Shown here: positions 8,047 to 16,404 of the stretch, in pieces
How positions within the stretch are numbered: position 1 is the stretch's first letter
Layout: every line of letters begins with the position of its first letter
Assembly (NCBI RefSeq): GCF_014207845.1
Contig: NZ_JACHLC010000003.1
Location: forward strand, 391,715-455,714
Origin: Chryseobacterium shigense
GTDB lineage: Bacteria > Bacteroidota > Bacteroidia > Flavobacteriales > Weeksellaceae
Reading direction: 5' to 3'
DNA: 64,000 nt
Notes under the pieces: generated by a model
The model's database searches: none
The model's input: the letters and a program-made list of their open reading frames with translations, nothing else
Told to the model about the DNA's origin: nothing
Translations under genes and position numbers: made by a program

Positions 8047-9255
8047 ATGACAAATAGTGTTTATATAATAGATTATATACGTACTCCTATTTCAAAATTG
8101 ACTGGGGGTCTTTCGGAAGTAAGAGCCGATGATTTGGCCGCAGTGGTTATCAAAGAAATTATAGCGAGAAACCCTGAGATACCTGCAGAAGAAATTGAAG
8201 ACGTTATTTTCGGATGTGCCAACCAGGCAGGAGAAGATAACCGTAATGTAGCTCGTATGGCCCTTCTCTTAGCTGGACTTCCTTATAAAATCGGAGGTGA
8301 GACCGTAAACAGGCTTTGTGCTTCAGGAATGTCTGCAGTAGCTAATGCTTTCCGTTCCATTGCTGCTGGAGAAGGAGAAATTTATATTGCAGGTGGAGTA
8401 GAGCATATGACACGTTCCCCTTATGTAATGTCTAAACCGGGTTCCGCTTTCGGAAGAGACAGCCAGATGTTTGATACCACTTTCGGATGGCGTTTTGTCA
8501 ATCCGAAAATGAAAGAACTGTACGGTGTTGACGGAATGGGAGAAACAGCAGAGAACCTTGCGGATATTCACAATATCAGCAGAGAAGATCAGGATAAATT
8601 TGCCCTTTGGTCTCAGCAGAAAGCTACAAAAGCTCAGGAAAGCGGAAGACTGGCCGAAGAAATTGTAAGCGTTGAAATTCCACAGAAAAAAGGCGAACCT
8701 AAAATTTTCGATACAGACGAATTCATTAAGCCGACATCCTCCATGGAAGGTCTTGCCAAACTTCGTCCTGCTTTCAGAAAAGAAGGAACTGTAACTGCCG
8801 GGAATGCTTCGGGAATGAATGATGGTGCAGCTGCCCTTATCCTTGCAAGCGAAGAAGCCGTGAAAAAATACGGTTTAAAACCAAAAGCTAAAATCTTAGG
8901 CTCTGCAGTAGCTGGCGTAGAGCCAAGAATTATGGGAATCGGACCGGTAGAAGCTACACAGAAACTATTGAAAAGATTAAACCTTTCCCTTGATGATATG
9001 GATGTCATTGAGCTGAACGAGGCATTTGCAGCACAGGCTTTAGCCGTAACCAGAAGTTTAGGATTAAAGGATGATGATTCAAGGGTGAATCCAAACGGAG
9101 GAGCGATTGCTATTGGTCATCCACTGGGAGTTTCCGGAGCAAGAATCATAGGTTCTGCTGCTATTGAATTGGAAAAGCAAAACAAGAAATACGCATTATG
9201 TACCCTTTGCATCGGTGTAGGACAAGGTTATGCAATGGTAATAGAAAAAGTATAA
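8047..9255 (+). CDS. paaJ: 3-oxoadipyl-CoA / 3-oxo-5,6-dehydrosuberyl-CoA thiolase PaaJ
   Basis: 402 residues, thiolase fold. The nucleophilic cysteine is C91 (NRLCASGMSAVANAFR), the second active-site pair is H358 (GGAIAIGHPLGVSGAR) and C388 (CIGVGQGYA), and NEAFAAQA is present. It cleaves the C8 and C6 3-oxo intermediates to release acetyl-CoA and finally succinyl-CoA. Length and all catalytic residues are normal. Confidence 0.94.
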   Translation: MTNSVYIIDYIRTPISKLTGGLSEVRADDLAAVVIKEIIARNPEIPAEEIEDVIFGCANQAGEDNRNVARMALLLAGLPYKIGGETVNRLCASGMSAVANAFRSIAAGEGEIYIAGGVEHMTRSPYVMSKPGSAFGRDSQMFDTTFGWRFVNPKMKELYGVDGMGETAENLADIHNISREDQDKFALWSQQKATKAQESGRLAEEIVSVEIPQKKGEPKIFDTDEFIKPTSSMEGLAKLRPAFRKEGTVTAGNASGMNDGAAALILASEEAVKKYGLKPKAKILGSAVAGVEPRIMGIGPVEATQKLLKRLNLSLDDMDVIELNEAFAAQALAVTRSLGLKDDDSRVNPNGGAIAIGHPLGVSGARIIGSAAIELEKQNKKYALCTLCIGVGQGYAMVIEKV

Positions 9256-9350
9256 ATCAATTTGAAAATGAGCCAATTTGAGAATTTGAAAATATTTTGC
9301 GATGTTTTTAATTTTCAAATTGGCACATTCTCAAATTTTCAAATTAAATA
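9256..9350 (+). repeat. intergenic hairpin repeat, family A
   Basis: Between paaJ and paaY. Left arm AATTTGAAAATGAGCCAATT, continuing TGAGAAT; right arm is the complement around ATTCTCAAATT and ATTTTCAAATTGGCACATT (24 of 27 matches in the core). The loop is a short stretch near 9294-9308. This is the empty counterpart of the element at 5246-5674. Confidence 0.78.
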
Positions 9351-9354
9351 TAAA

Positions 9355-9948
9355 ATGAACATCTACTCATATCATGGTATACGCCCCATTATAAAACCTT
9401 CTGCCTATATTCATCCGCAGGCGGTGATTATTGGGAATGTGGAAATCGGTGAAGAAGTATATATCGGGCCCAATGCCGTGATCCGTGGTGACTGGGGAAA
9501 AATCATCATTAAAGACGGAGCCAACGTCCAGGAAAACTGTACACTCCATGTTTTCCCGAATATTGAAACCATTCTTGAAGAATCTGCCCACATCGGGCAT
9601 GGTGCAATTATCCACTCAGGACATATCGGTAAAAACTGCCTTGTAGGCATGAATTCCGTAGTGATGGATAAGGCTGTGATCGGTGACGAATGTATCATCG
9701 GGGCTTTAGCTTTCGTTCCCGCTAATTTTAAATGCGAGCCGAGAAAACTTATCGTAGGAAGTCCTGCAAAAATTATCCGCGATGTTTCCGATGAGATGAT
9801 CCATTGGAAAACAGAAGGAACCAAACTGTACCAGCAGCTGGCAAGGGAAGGAAAAGAAGCGATCCTTCCATGCGAACCGTTCTCTGAATACGTGGAGCAG
9901 ATTCCTACCAAAACAGTTGATTACAGCATCTGGGCAGATTTGAAATAA
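9355..9948 (+). CDS. paaY: gamma-carbonic-anhydrase-like hexapeptide protein PaaY
   Basis: 197 residues from the ATG at 9355; the frame reaches back to 9262 but that part is translated repeat (FENLKIF, FSNFQIK). Left-handed beta-helix with hexapeptide repeats (VIIGNVEIGEEVYIGPNAVI) and histidines in LHVFPN, AHIGHGAIIHSG that fit the zinc site of this family. In proteobacteria PaaY is a thioesterase for inhibitory CoA adducts formed in phenylacetate breakdown. The annotation rests on the fold and on its place between paaJ and paaZ. Confidence 0.85.
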   Translation: MNIYSYHGIRPIIKPSAYIHPQAVIIGNVEIGEEVYIGPNAVIRGDWGKIIIKDGANVQENCTLHVFPNIETILEESAHIGHGAIIHSGHIGKNCLVGMNSVVMDKAVIGDECIIGALAFVPANFKCEPRKLIVGSPAKIIRDVSDEMIHWKTEGTKLYQQLAREGKEAILPCEPFSEYVEQIPTKTVDYSIWADLK

Positions 9949-9955
9949 ACTACTA

Positions 9956-9981
9956 GCCTTACAGGTCTCAGAGCCTGTGAG
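9956..9981 (+). repeat. short dyad between paaY and the esterase gene
   Basis: CTTACAGGT and CTCAGAG are followed by CCTGTGAG, giving an imperfect inverted repeat ACAGG/CCTGT with flanks. It differs from families A-C. The GTG inside it could be misread as the start of the next gene. Confidence 0.4.
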
Positions 9982-9991
9982 ATTTTATAAA

Positions 9992-10831
9992 ATGAAAACT
10001 AATATGATCAAAAGACTTCTCATTTTTTGCGGTATCCTGTTTACATTTCACTTTATGGTTTCGGCCCAGAATGAAAATGTAAAACCTTTGTCTATCGGAG
10101 AAATACGAACAGTAAAATCCCAAATATTAAACGAAGACAGAACCTTAAATATCTATCTTCCACAGAATTTTGATAAAAGCAAATCATACCCCGTTATCTA
10201 CCTTCTAGACGGTTCACTTAATGAAGATATCATCCATGTCTCAGGGCTGGTGCAGTTTTTCAACTTAATGTATGCAATGCCGGAAACCATTGTGGTAGGT
10301 ATTGCCAATATCGACAGAAAAAGGGATTTTACCTATCATACAGATCTGAAAGATTTACAGCAGGATTATCCTACAACAGGTCATTCCGATAAATTCATCA
10401 GATTTTTGGAAGAAGAGCTGCTGCCTTACATAGGAAGCCAATACAAAACAACAGATAAATATTTGTTCGGGCAGTCGCTGGGTGGACTTCTCGCCACAGA
10501 AATCCTTTTCAAAAAGCCGGAAATGTTCAACAATTATTTTATCATCAGTCCAAGCTTATGGTGGGATGATCAGAGCCTGCTGAAACAGGCACCGCAGTTA
10601 CTTTCCAAAAGCCCGGATACAAAGAAATTTATCTACGTGTCTGTAGGAAAAGATGAACATCCGGTAATGGTAAAAGACGCACAATCACTTTATAATGTTC
10701 TTAAAAAAGCCGGAAAGAAAAACTGGACGGTTGAATATAAAGTGATGGAAACAGACAATCATGCTACCATTCTTCACAGAAGCCTGTACGAAGGTTTAGT
10801 AAAAATGTTTCCTTATAAAGAGCCAAAATAA
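9992..10831 (+). CDS. secreted alpha/beta-hydrolase esterase (EstD/IroE-like family)
   Basis: 279 residues from the ATG at 9992; a GTG at 9977 lies in a repeat. An N-terminal signal peptide ends near FMVSAQ. Putative esterase fold (PF00756 type): TLNIYLPQNFDKSKSYPVIY, YLLDG, nucleophile serine in FGQSLGGLLA, and a C-terminal histidine in DNHATILH. It resembles siderophore- and formylglutathione-type esterases but the substrate cannot be read from sequence. It sits between paaY and paaZ and probably shares their transcript, so it may supply the pathway from extracytoplasmic esters; this is inference. Confidence 0.82.
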   Translation: MKTNMIKRLLIFCGILFTFHFMVSAQNENVKPLSIGEIRTVKSQILNEDRTLNIYLPQNFDKSKSYPVIYLLDGSLNEDIIHVSGLVQFFNLMYAMPETIVVGIANIDRKRDFTYHTDLKDLQQDYPTTGHSDKFIRFLEEELLPYIGSQYKTTDKYLFGQSLGGLLATEILFKKPEMFNNYFIISPSLWWDDQSLLKQAPQLLSKSPDTKKFIYVSVGKDEHPVMVKDAQSLYNVLKKAGKKNWTVEYKVMETDNHATILHRSLYEGLVKMFPYKEPK

Positions 10832-10910
10832 ATTTAAAATGCAACAATGTGAAAATGTATCATTATAACAATTGGTAAACTGTTAAATTGATACATTGTT
10901 AAATTCAAAT
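10832..10910 (+). repeat. intergenic hairpin repeat, family B
   Basis: Upstream of paaZ. AATGCAACAATGTGAAAATG and TATCATTATAACAATT on the left face AATTGGTAAACTGTTAAATT and GATACATTGTTAAATT on the right. Last member of the family inside the operon. Confidence 0.7.
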
Positions 10911-10915
10911 ACCAT

Positions 10916-13411
10916 ATGGAAAAACTAAAAAACTATATCTACGGAGAATGGATAGAAGGTACCGGAAACGGAACCCCTTTATACAATGCCGTTACAGGAG
11001 AGCAGGTAGCCGTTTCAGATACAGAAGGGCTTAATTTCGAACAGGCCCTTGACTATGGAAGAACAGTAGGCTACAAAAACCTTTCCTCCATGACATTCTA
11101 CGACAGAGGTGAAATGCTGAAAAAAGTGGCTCTTTACCTTTTGGAAAGAAAGAAAAAATATTACGAACTATCATATAAAACCGGAGCTACCCACGCAGAT
11201 TCATGGGTAGATATAGAAGGAGGTTTCGGGACCTTCTTTACCTATTCCGGACTGGCAAAAAGAATGCTTCCAAATACACCGTTCTGGGTAGACGGAGAAA
11301 CTCAGAAAATTTCGGCTAACGGAACCTTTCTGGGAACTCATATTCTGACACCAAGTGAAGGAGTTTCTATACAGATCAATGCTTATAACTTCCCGGTTTG
11401 GGGAATGTTGGAAAAATTATCAACATCATTATTGGCGGGCGTTCCTTCTATTGTAAAGCCTTCTCCTTTTGGCTCTTACCTTACGAACGCTGTTTTTCAG
11501 GATATGATTGAAAGCGGTATTCTTCCGGAGGGAGCCGTTCAGTTGGTTTGTGGTGATCCGGGAAATATTCTGGATTACGTTCAGGACGGAGATTCTGTAC
11601 TGTTCACCGGCTCTGCCAATACAGGAAGAAAGCTGAAATCAATGCCTTCCATTGCCGGAAATGCAGTGCGTTTCAATATGGAAGCAGATTCACTGAACTG
11701 TTCTATTCTCGGCCTGGATGCGAAACCCGGTACTCCGGAATTCGATCTGTTCATCAAAGAAGTACGTAACGAAATGACGACTAAAGCAGGTCAGAAATGT
11801 ACCGCTATCAGAAGAATCATTGTTCCTGAGCACCTTGTAGGAGATGTCCAGAATGCTCTATCTAAAGCTTTAGATCAAACCAAAATCGGAAACCCATTGA
11901 GCAGGGAAACCAGAATGGGGTCTCTTGTAGGAAAGCAGCAATATGATGAGGTCGTAAGAAAAGTAAATATCTTAAAAGCAGAAACAGAACTGGTGTACGA
12001 TGGAAAACACGAACTTGTGGATGCAGATTACGATAACGGTGCATTTATGAGCCCTAAATTATTCCTGAACGATAAACCTTTCGAAAAAAATATCTCTCAC
12101 GATGTAGAAGCTTTCGGACCGGTTTCTACCTTAATGCCCTACAAAGATGCGGAAGAAGCTGCAGCTCTGGCAAAAAAAGGAAAAGGAAGTCTGGTAGGAT
12201 CTATTGTTTCCCATGACGAAAACTTTATTGCGGAAACTTCATGGAAAATGGCTTCCCAGCACGGAAGAATTTTCGTACTGAACAGGGATAACGCCAAAGA
12301 AAGTACAGGTCACGGTTCACCGCTTCCTACACTGATGCACGGAGGTCCGGGAAGAGCCGGAGGAGGAGAGGAGATGGGCGGACTGAACGGTCTTCATTTC
12401 TTCCTTCAGAAAACAGCAATTCAGGGGTCACCGGATACTTTAACGGCAATTACTAAAATTTACCAGCAGGGTGCGGAAAAGAAATTCTCAGACAAACATC
12501 CTTTCCAGAAATATTTTGAAGAAGTTGAGGTAGGAGATTCACTGGAAACAGCAGGAAGAACCGTTACCGATGCAGACATCGTTAATTTCTCCAATGTTTC
12601 ATGGGATCATTTCTATGCCCATACTGATGCTACAAGTTTAACAGGAACTATTTTTGATAAAACGGTTGCTCACGGATATTTTATCCTTTCGGCAGCGGCA
12701 GGATTATTTGTTTCAGGGAAAAAAGGACCTGTTATTGCAAATTACGGACTGGAAAACTGTTCATTCTTTAAACCTGTATATGCAGGAGACACCATTACGG
12801 TTTATTTAACGGCAAAAGAGAAGATCAACAGAGGTGTAAAAGGAAGAAATATTCCTTCCGGTGTTGTAAAATGGCTGGTTGAAGTCGTGAATCAAAGAGA
12901 TGAGGTAGTTTGCGTGGCGACCATCTTAACCCTTGTGGCAAAACATTCGCCTTTTATTGATCTGAATGTGAAAAATGTTCAGAAAATACTGAATGGTTTA
13001 ACCGAAAATACCCAGTCAAGCTGGGGCAAAATGTCTCCTCAGCAAATGATCGAGCATCTGGAACATGGTGTTCTGGTAAGCCTTGGAGAACCGGAAGCAG
13101 ACAAATGTTTCACTCCGGAAGAGCAATTGGAAAAATGGCAGGATTCCCTTTATAACCACAGAAAAATGCCAAAAGATTTCCCCGCTCCTTTTCTTGCTGA
13201 AGATGAATCTTTATTAGAGTTAAAGCATAAAAATCTTGAAGCCGCCAAACAGTCTTTTGTTGATACTCTGAAAAGATATTCAGTTTATTACAAAGAAAAT
13301 CCGCAGGCAGAACATATGAATTTTGTATTCGGAAAACTGAATAAAGAAATGTGGGAGCTGATGCACAAAAAGCATTTTACCCATCATTTTGAACAGTTCG
13401 GATTAATTTAA
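10916..13411 (+). CDS. paaZ: oxepin-CoA hydrolase / 3-oxo-5,6-dehydrosuberyl-CoA semialdehyde dehydrogenase PaaZ, fused to a DUF1569 domain
   Basis: 831 residues, about 150 more than E. coli PaaZ. Residues 1-520 are an aldehyde dehydrogenase with N157 (INAYNFPVW), E256 (NMEAD) and C295 (GQKCTAIRR), the same numbers I recall for the catalytic pair of E. coli PaaZ. Residues about 525-676 are a MaoC-type hydratase with D564 and H569 (SWDHFYAH) that opens the oxepin ring. Residues 682-831 are an added DinB-like DUF1569 domain with histidines in EHLEHG and KKHFTHHF that could bind metal. No stop or frameshift separates the parts. It is the last gene of the operon and is followed by a terminator. 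Confidence 0.93.
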   Translation: MEKLKNYIYGEWIEGTGNGTPLYNAVTGEQVAVSDTEGLNFEQALDYGRTVGYKNLSSMTFYDRGEMLKKVALYLLERKKKYYELSYKTGATHADSWVDIEGGFGTFFTYSGLAKRMLPNTPFWVDGETQKISANGTFLGTHILTPSEGVSIQINAYNFPVWGMLEKLSTSLLAGVPSIVKPSPFGSYLTNAVFQDMIESGILPEGAVQLVCGDPGNILDYVQDGDSVLFTGSANTGRKLKSMPSIAGNAVRFNMEADSLNCSILGLDAKPGTPEFDLFIKEVRNEMTTKAGQKCTAIRRIIVPEHLVGDVQNALSKALDQTKIGNPLSRETRMGSLVGKQQYDEVVRKVNILKAETELVYDGKHELVDADYDNGAFMSPKLFLNDKPFEKNISHDVEAFGPVSTLMPYKDAEEAAALAKKGKGSLVGSIVSHDENFIAETSWKMASQHGRIFVLNRDNAKESTGHGSPLPTLMHGGPGRAGGGEEMGGLNGLHFFLQKTAIQGSPDTLTAITKIYQQGAEKKFSDKHPFQKYFEEVEVGDSLETAGRTVTDADIVNFSNVSWDHFYAHTDATSLTGTIFDKTVAHGYFILSAAAGLFVSGKKGPVIANYGLENCSFFKPVYAGDTITVYLTAKEKINRGVKGRNIPSGVVKWLVEVVNQRDEVVCVATILTLVAKHSPFIDLNVKNVQKILNGLTENTQSSWGKMSPQQMIEHLEHGVLVSLGEPEADKCFTPEEQLEKWQDSLYNHRKMPKDFPAPFLAEDESLLELKHKNLEAAKQSFVDTLKRYSVYYKENPQAEHMNFVFGKLNKEMWELMHKKHFTHHFEQFGLI

Positions 13412-13425
13412 TATTATAAAAATAT

Positions 13426-13466
13426 AAAAGTCATAAAAGGAAATTGATTAACTTTTATGACTTTTT
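13426..13466 (+). terminator. terminator of the paa operon
   Basis: AAAAGTCATAAAAG at 13426-13439 pairs perfectly with CTTTTATGACTTTT at 13452-13465 across a 12-base loop, ending in a T run. It lies 14 bases after the paaZ stop. Confidence 0.7.
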
Positions 13467-13486
13467 CATAATACACAAATTTATTA

Positions 13487-14293
13487 ATGAAAACCAATAT
13501 CTGTTATTACCTTGTTTTAGCTTTATTTCTTGTCTGCTGTGTTTCCAAAAAGAAAAATATGGCCAAGACAGAATATGAACCGCTTGCCGGAATTTCATAT
13601 CCAATGGAAGAAGATGAGAGGAAATATTGGGATTCTTTATGTAACGCGGAAGAAAAGAAGGCCGTTCAAGATATTAAAAACAACAATATTTTTTACACCC
13701 ATGTTTATGGCATGGTTGAAATGTACCGAAGTGATCATGAAATAGATTCTCTTTTGGCATTATATTCCATTAAACCTAGAGAAAGCCTTTATTACTGTAC
13801 AGTGCCCGTTTCAAAACAGAATTGTTACGGCAAAAGAATGCAGGAAGAAATTGTCAGAAGACATGGCGAAAACTTTATCGATTCTTTAAGAAAAGTAGCA
13901 GACATTTCTTATGTGAAAAAAAGGAAAAACGAAATTTTTAGTTTTGAAGAATGTGATATGAATTCACGCTATGCAAAATCAAACGATTACAGTGAAGCGC
14001 TTGACCTGGTAGAAAAAGACTTTTGGAAAACAACCGAATATCCGGACGAATTTGCTTTCAGAAAAGAAAAAGATTTATATTCGTCAATGGAAGCTAATTT
14101 CATACTTCAAAAAGACGGCAGTATTTCCGAACCTAAAGTAGAGATCAGATTTCAGAATGAAAATAACTATCAGTTTTCAGGATATTTTATAAAAAAACTT
14201 AAGGATTTTGTGAAAAATTCAAAATGGAAACCGGCTACCTCAGTAGGAATTCCTGTAAACAGTGAAATGAACGTATTAATATTTTTTAAATAA
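13487..14293 (+). CDS. lipoprotein with a TonB C-terminal-like tail
   Basis: 268 residues. The N-terminus is a lipoprotein signal with a double-cysteine lipobox (LALFLVCC at residues 11-18). The middle is charged and unrecognised. The last 60 residues (DGSISEPKVEI...SKWKPATSVGIPVN...) resemble the C-terminal domain of TonB, but there is no proline-rich spacer or TonB-type membrane anchor, so it is not a true TonB. Such tails are common on Bacteroidota envelope proteins. Function unknown; cytoplasmic-membrane or outer-membrane lipoprotein inferred. Confidence 0.75.
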   Translation: MKTNICYYLVLALFLVCCVSKKKNMAKTEYEPLAGISYPMEEDERKYWDSLCNAEEKKAVQDIKNNNIFYTHVYGMVEMYRSDHEIDSLLALYSIKPRESLYYCTVPVSKQNCYGKRMQEEIVRRHGENFIDSLRKVADISYVKKRKNEIFSFEECDMNSRYAKSNDYSEALDLVEKDFWKTTEYPDEFAFRKEKDLYSSMEANFILQKDGSISEPKVEIRFQNENNYQFSGYFIKKLKDFVKNSKWKPATSVGIPVNSEMNVLIFFK

Positions 14294-14298
14294 CCGAA

Positions 14299-14715
14299 AT
14301 GAAAAAAAAATTAAGCTTTATAATGCTGTGTCTTTCTGCAGTACTTTTTGCACAGCAAAACATCAGTGAAAAAAATCAGGTAGATAAGAAACTTGTAGGA
14401 ATCTGGAAAGGTGAAGAAGATGACCAGCAGATTGCCGGAATGCATAAAAGCTGGATCATGCATCGTTCAGATGACGGGAGATTCCTCCTGCTGTTTGTTG
14501 CTGTACAGGATGGCAAGACTACAACTTTTACAGAAAGAGGGCAATGGTGGGTTGAAAATGGTAAGTTTTATGAGCTTCATAAAGAAGACGGTAAAACTGA
14601 TGTTTATGACTATCAGGTTTTAGATAAAGATCATATCAAATTTAAAGCGGTTGAGATGTCTCTTGAGCAGAATAATGAAAATTATGAATTCATAGATACA
14701 AGAATGGAAGAATAA
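14299..14715 (+). CDS. secreted lipocalin-like small protein
   Basis: 138 residues with a signal peptide ending near VLFAQQ. The mature part starts LVGIWKGEEDD and runs through alternating strands (SDDGRFLLLF, RGQWWVENGKFYEL, YDYQVLDKDHIKFKA), the layout of lipocalin-like proteins whose first strand carries GxW. It starts five bases after the preceding stop and is probably cotranscribed with it. Ligand and role unknown. Confidence 0.7.
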   Translation: MKKKLSFIMLCLSAVLFAQQNISEKNQVDKKLVGIWKGEEDDQQIAGMHKSWIMHRSDDGRFLLLFVAVQDGKTTTFTERGQWWVENGKFYELHKEDGKTDVYDYQVLDKDHIKFKAVEMSLEQNNENYEFIDTRMEE

Positions 14716-14740
14716 TTCTGTTCAGGTATATTAATATAAT

Positions 14741-14780
14741 AATGTAGCAGTTTTATCATAAATTGCTGCATTGTTTTTTT
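14741..14780 (+). terminator. intrinsic terminator
   Basis: AATGTAGCAGTT (14741-14752) pairs with AATTGCTGCATT (14761-14772) with two G-U pairs, followed by seven T. The stem resembles a shortened family B repeat that may have been recruited as a terminator. Confidence 0.6.
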
Positions 14781-14791
14781 ATTACTTTCCA

Positions 14792-15490
14792 ATGAAAACA
14801 TTTGCTGATAAAGTTATAGAATTCAATATGAGCTTACAGTTCCCGGGAAATCTTCCCGATGGATTTGAAGTCATGAACCCGTATCTGGATAATCCGGAAA
14901 CCATAACAGTCATGCAGGAATTTTACCATCAATATTATAATGATCTGAACCGGAGGAAATTCATCATCGGGATCAATCCCAGCCGGCATGGAGCAGGAGT
15001 TACCGGAGTTCCCTTTACCGACACCAAAAGACTTGAATCGGTCTGCGGAATCAAAATGCAATCGGCCCATACCCATGAAGTTTCTTCAGTTTTTGTCTAT
15101 GATATGATTGCTGAATACGGCGGTGCGGAAGAATTCTATAAAGATATTTACATCAATTCACCTTTTCCGCTGGCTATTGTAAGAAAAACAAAAACAGGAT
15201 GGCTGAATGCAAATTATTATGATGACAATAAACTTTTCAAGGCAGTAAAAGATTTTATGATAGATTCCCTGAAGAAGCATATCAGCATGGGAGTGGACAC
15301 TTCCGAAGTTTTTATCCTCGGTAAAAAGAATGCCGAATTTATTTCAGCACTGAACAAAGAAGCCCGGTTATTTGAAACCATGACTGTTCTTGAACATCCA
15401 AGATATATCCAGCAATACAAGACAAAAGAAAAGCAACTTTATATAGACAAATATATTTTAGCACTGAAAAAACAAAAATCCCCTGAATAA
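14792..15490 (+). CDS. SMUG2-like uracil-DNA glycosylase superfamily protein (DUF4918)
   Basis: 232 residues from the ATG at 14792; a TTG at 14771 falls in the terminator T run. GINPSRHGAGVTGVPFTD is the first catalytic motif of SMUG-type uracil-DNA glycosylases, and EHPRYIQQY fits the second motif (HP plus DNA-intercalating loop). The DUF4918/SMUG2 family in Bacteroidota removes uracil and oxidised pyrimidines from DNA. Activity here is inferred; no nearby repair gene supports it. Confidence 0.75.
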   Translation: MKTFADKVIEFNMSLQFPGNLPDGFEVMNPYLDNPETITVMQEFYHQYYNDLNRRKFIIGINPSRHGAGVTGVPFTDTKRLESVCGIKMQSAHTHEVSSVFVYDMIAEYGGAEEFYKDIYINSPFPLAIVRKTKTGWLNANYYDDNKLFKAVKDFMIDSLKKHISMGVDTSEVFILGKKNAEFISALNKEARLFETMTVLEHPRYIQQYKTKEKQLYIDKYILALKKQKSPE

Positions 15491-15552
15491 TTCGGAGGAT
15501 TTCTCATTTATGCATTAGAATCTTTTCGCGGCACAAATCACTTATAAAAATT

Positions 15553-16377
15553 TTATTTTTTGATGATTTTGGAAGATCCTGATGATGTTTTAAGGATATA
15601 AACGCCATTCGGAAGTTCTGATAGATCTGCCTCATTGGTTCCTTTTTTCATTTCCAGGCCTTTCAGGAGCTTTCCGTCCTGACTGTAAAGTTCAGCCCGG
15701 GCATTATTATCTTCCGTTGTAATGGAAATAGGACCATTCGTAGGATTAGGATAAATACTCATTGCCTTTTTTGAAGAAACAGTTTCGTTTGTTGACAGTA
15801 CAATACCGGAATCTTTTACCCAGGTGAAAGCGTCCAGCCCTGCATATCTGTAATTTCCGCCTAATGTTATCTGCAGCTGATCAATGATGATATTTGAATA
15901 ATTCTGGCCATTCAGGTTCGTAAGATCAATCAGGGTATATCCGTTCGAGGATGCTGTAGATGTTGTAAATCCTGTAGTTTTCGTTTGTGTGAATTTAGTT
16001 ACGCCACTCAGCTTTCCTGTAACGGTTAAAGTTCCCGCTACCGCTAAATCCAGATTAAGAGCTGAAAGATAAATCCAGAATCTGTTTACTTTAAACAAAT
16101 TAGATGTGGTTTTGATACTGAAAGACGGAGGTGATGCCGTATCATTGGAATTATCAATATACCTGTTGTCATTGCCTGTTCCGTTCCAGCCTGTTCCCGG
16201 ATAATTTCCCTGGATGTCGAAAATCCCCACATGAGAAATGATATTAAAAATCACCCCGTTGTCTGTAAAACTGGCGCTTCCATGTGACTCCGTTTCAAAT
16301 TGCTCTGTACTGGTCTGCCCGAAAGAAAATAAAGATATGAACAGACTACAAATGGTTAAAAAAATAGTTCTTTTCAT
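15553..16377 (-). CDS. T9SS-sorted secreted protein
   Basis: 274 residues. Signal peptide ends at SLFSFGQ. The middle is a beta-sandwich-like region (FETESHGSASFTDNG, RYIDNSNDT, NRFWIYLSAL, YAGLDAFTWVKDSG) that may bind carbohydrate or calcium. The tail MSIYPNPTNGPISI...LPNGVYILKT...KIIKK is a type A T9SS sorting domain, so it should be exported to the cell surface. It lies 27 bases after the tail-collar gene and likely shares its promoter. Confidence 0.8.
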   Translation of the reverse strand: MKRTIFLTICSLFISLFSFGQTSTEQFETESHGSASFTDNGVIFNIISHVGIFDIQGNYPGTGWNGTGNDNRYIDNSNDTASPPSFSIKTTSNLFKVNRFWIYLSALNLDLAVAGTLTVTGKLSGVTKFTQTKTTGFTTSTASSNGYTLIDLTNLNGQNYSNIIIDQLQITLGGNYRYAGLDAFTWVKDSGIVLSTNETVSSKKAMSIYPNPTNGPISITTEDNNARAELYSQDGKLLKGLEMKKGTNEADLSELPNGVYILKTSSGSSKIIKK

Positions 16378-16404
16378 GATTTAGGTTTTAAAATAGGTTT
16401 GTTT

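Noticed and set aside
9262..9354. 31-codon N-terminal extension of paaY
   Set aside because: Encoded wholly by the family A hairpin; the hexapeptide protein starts at 9355.
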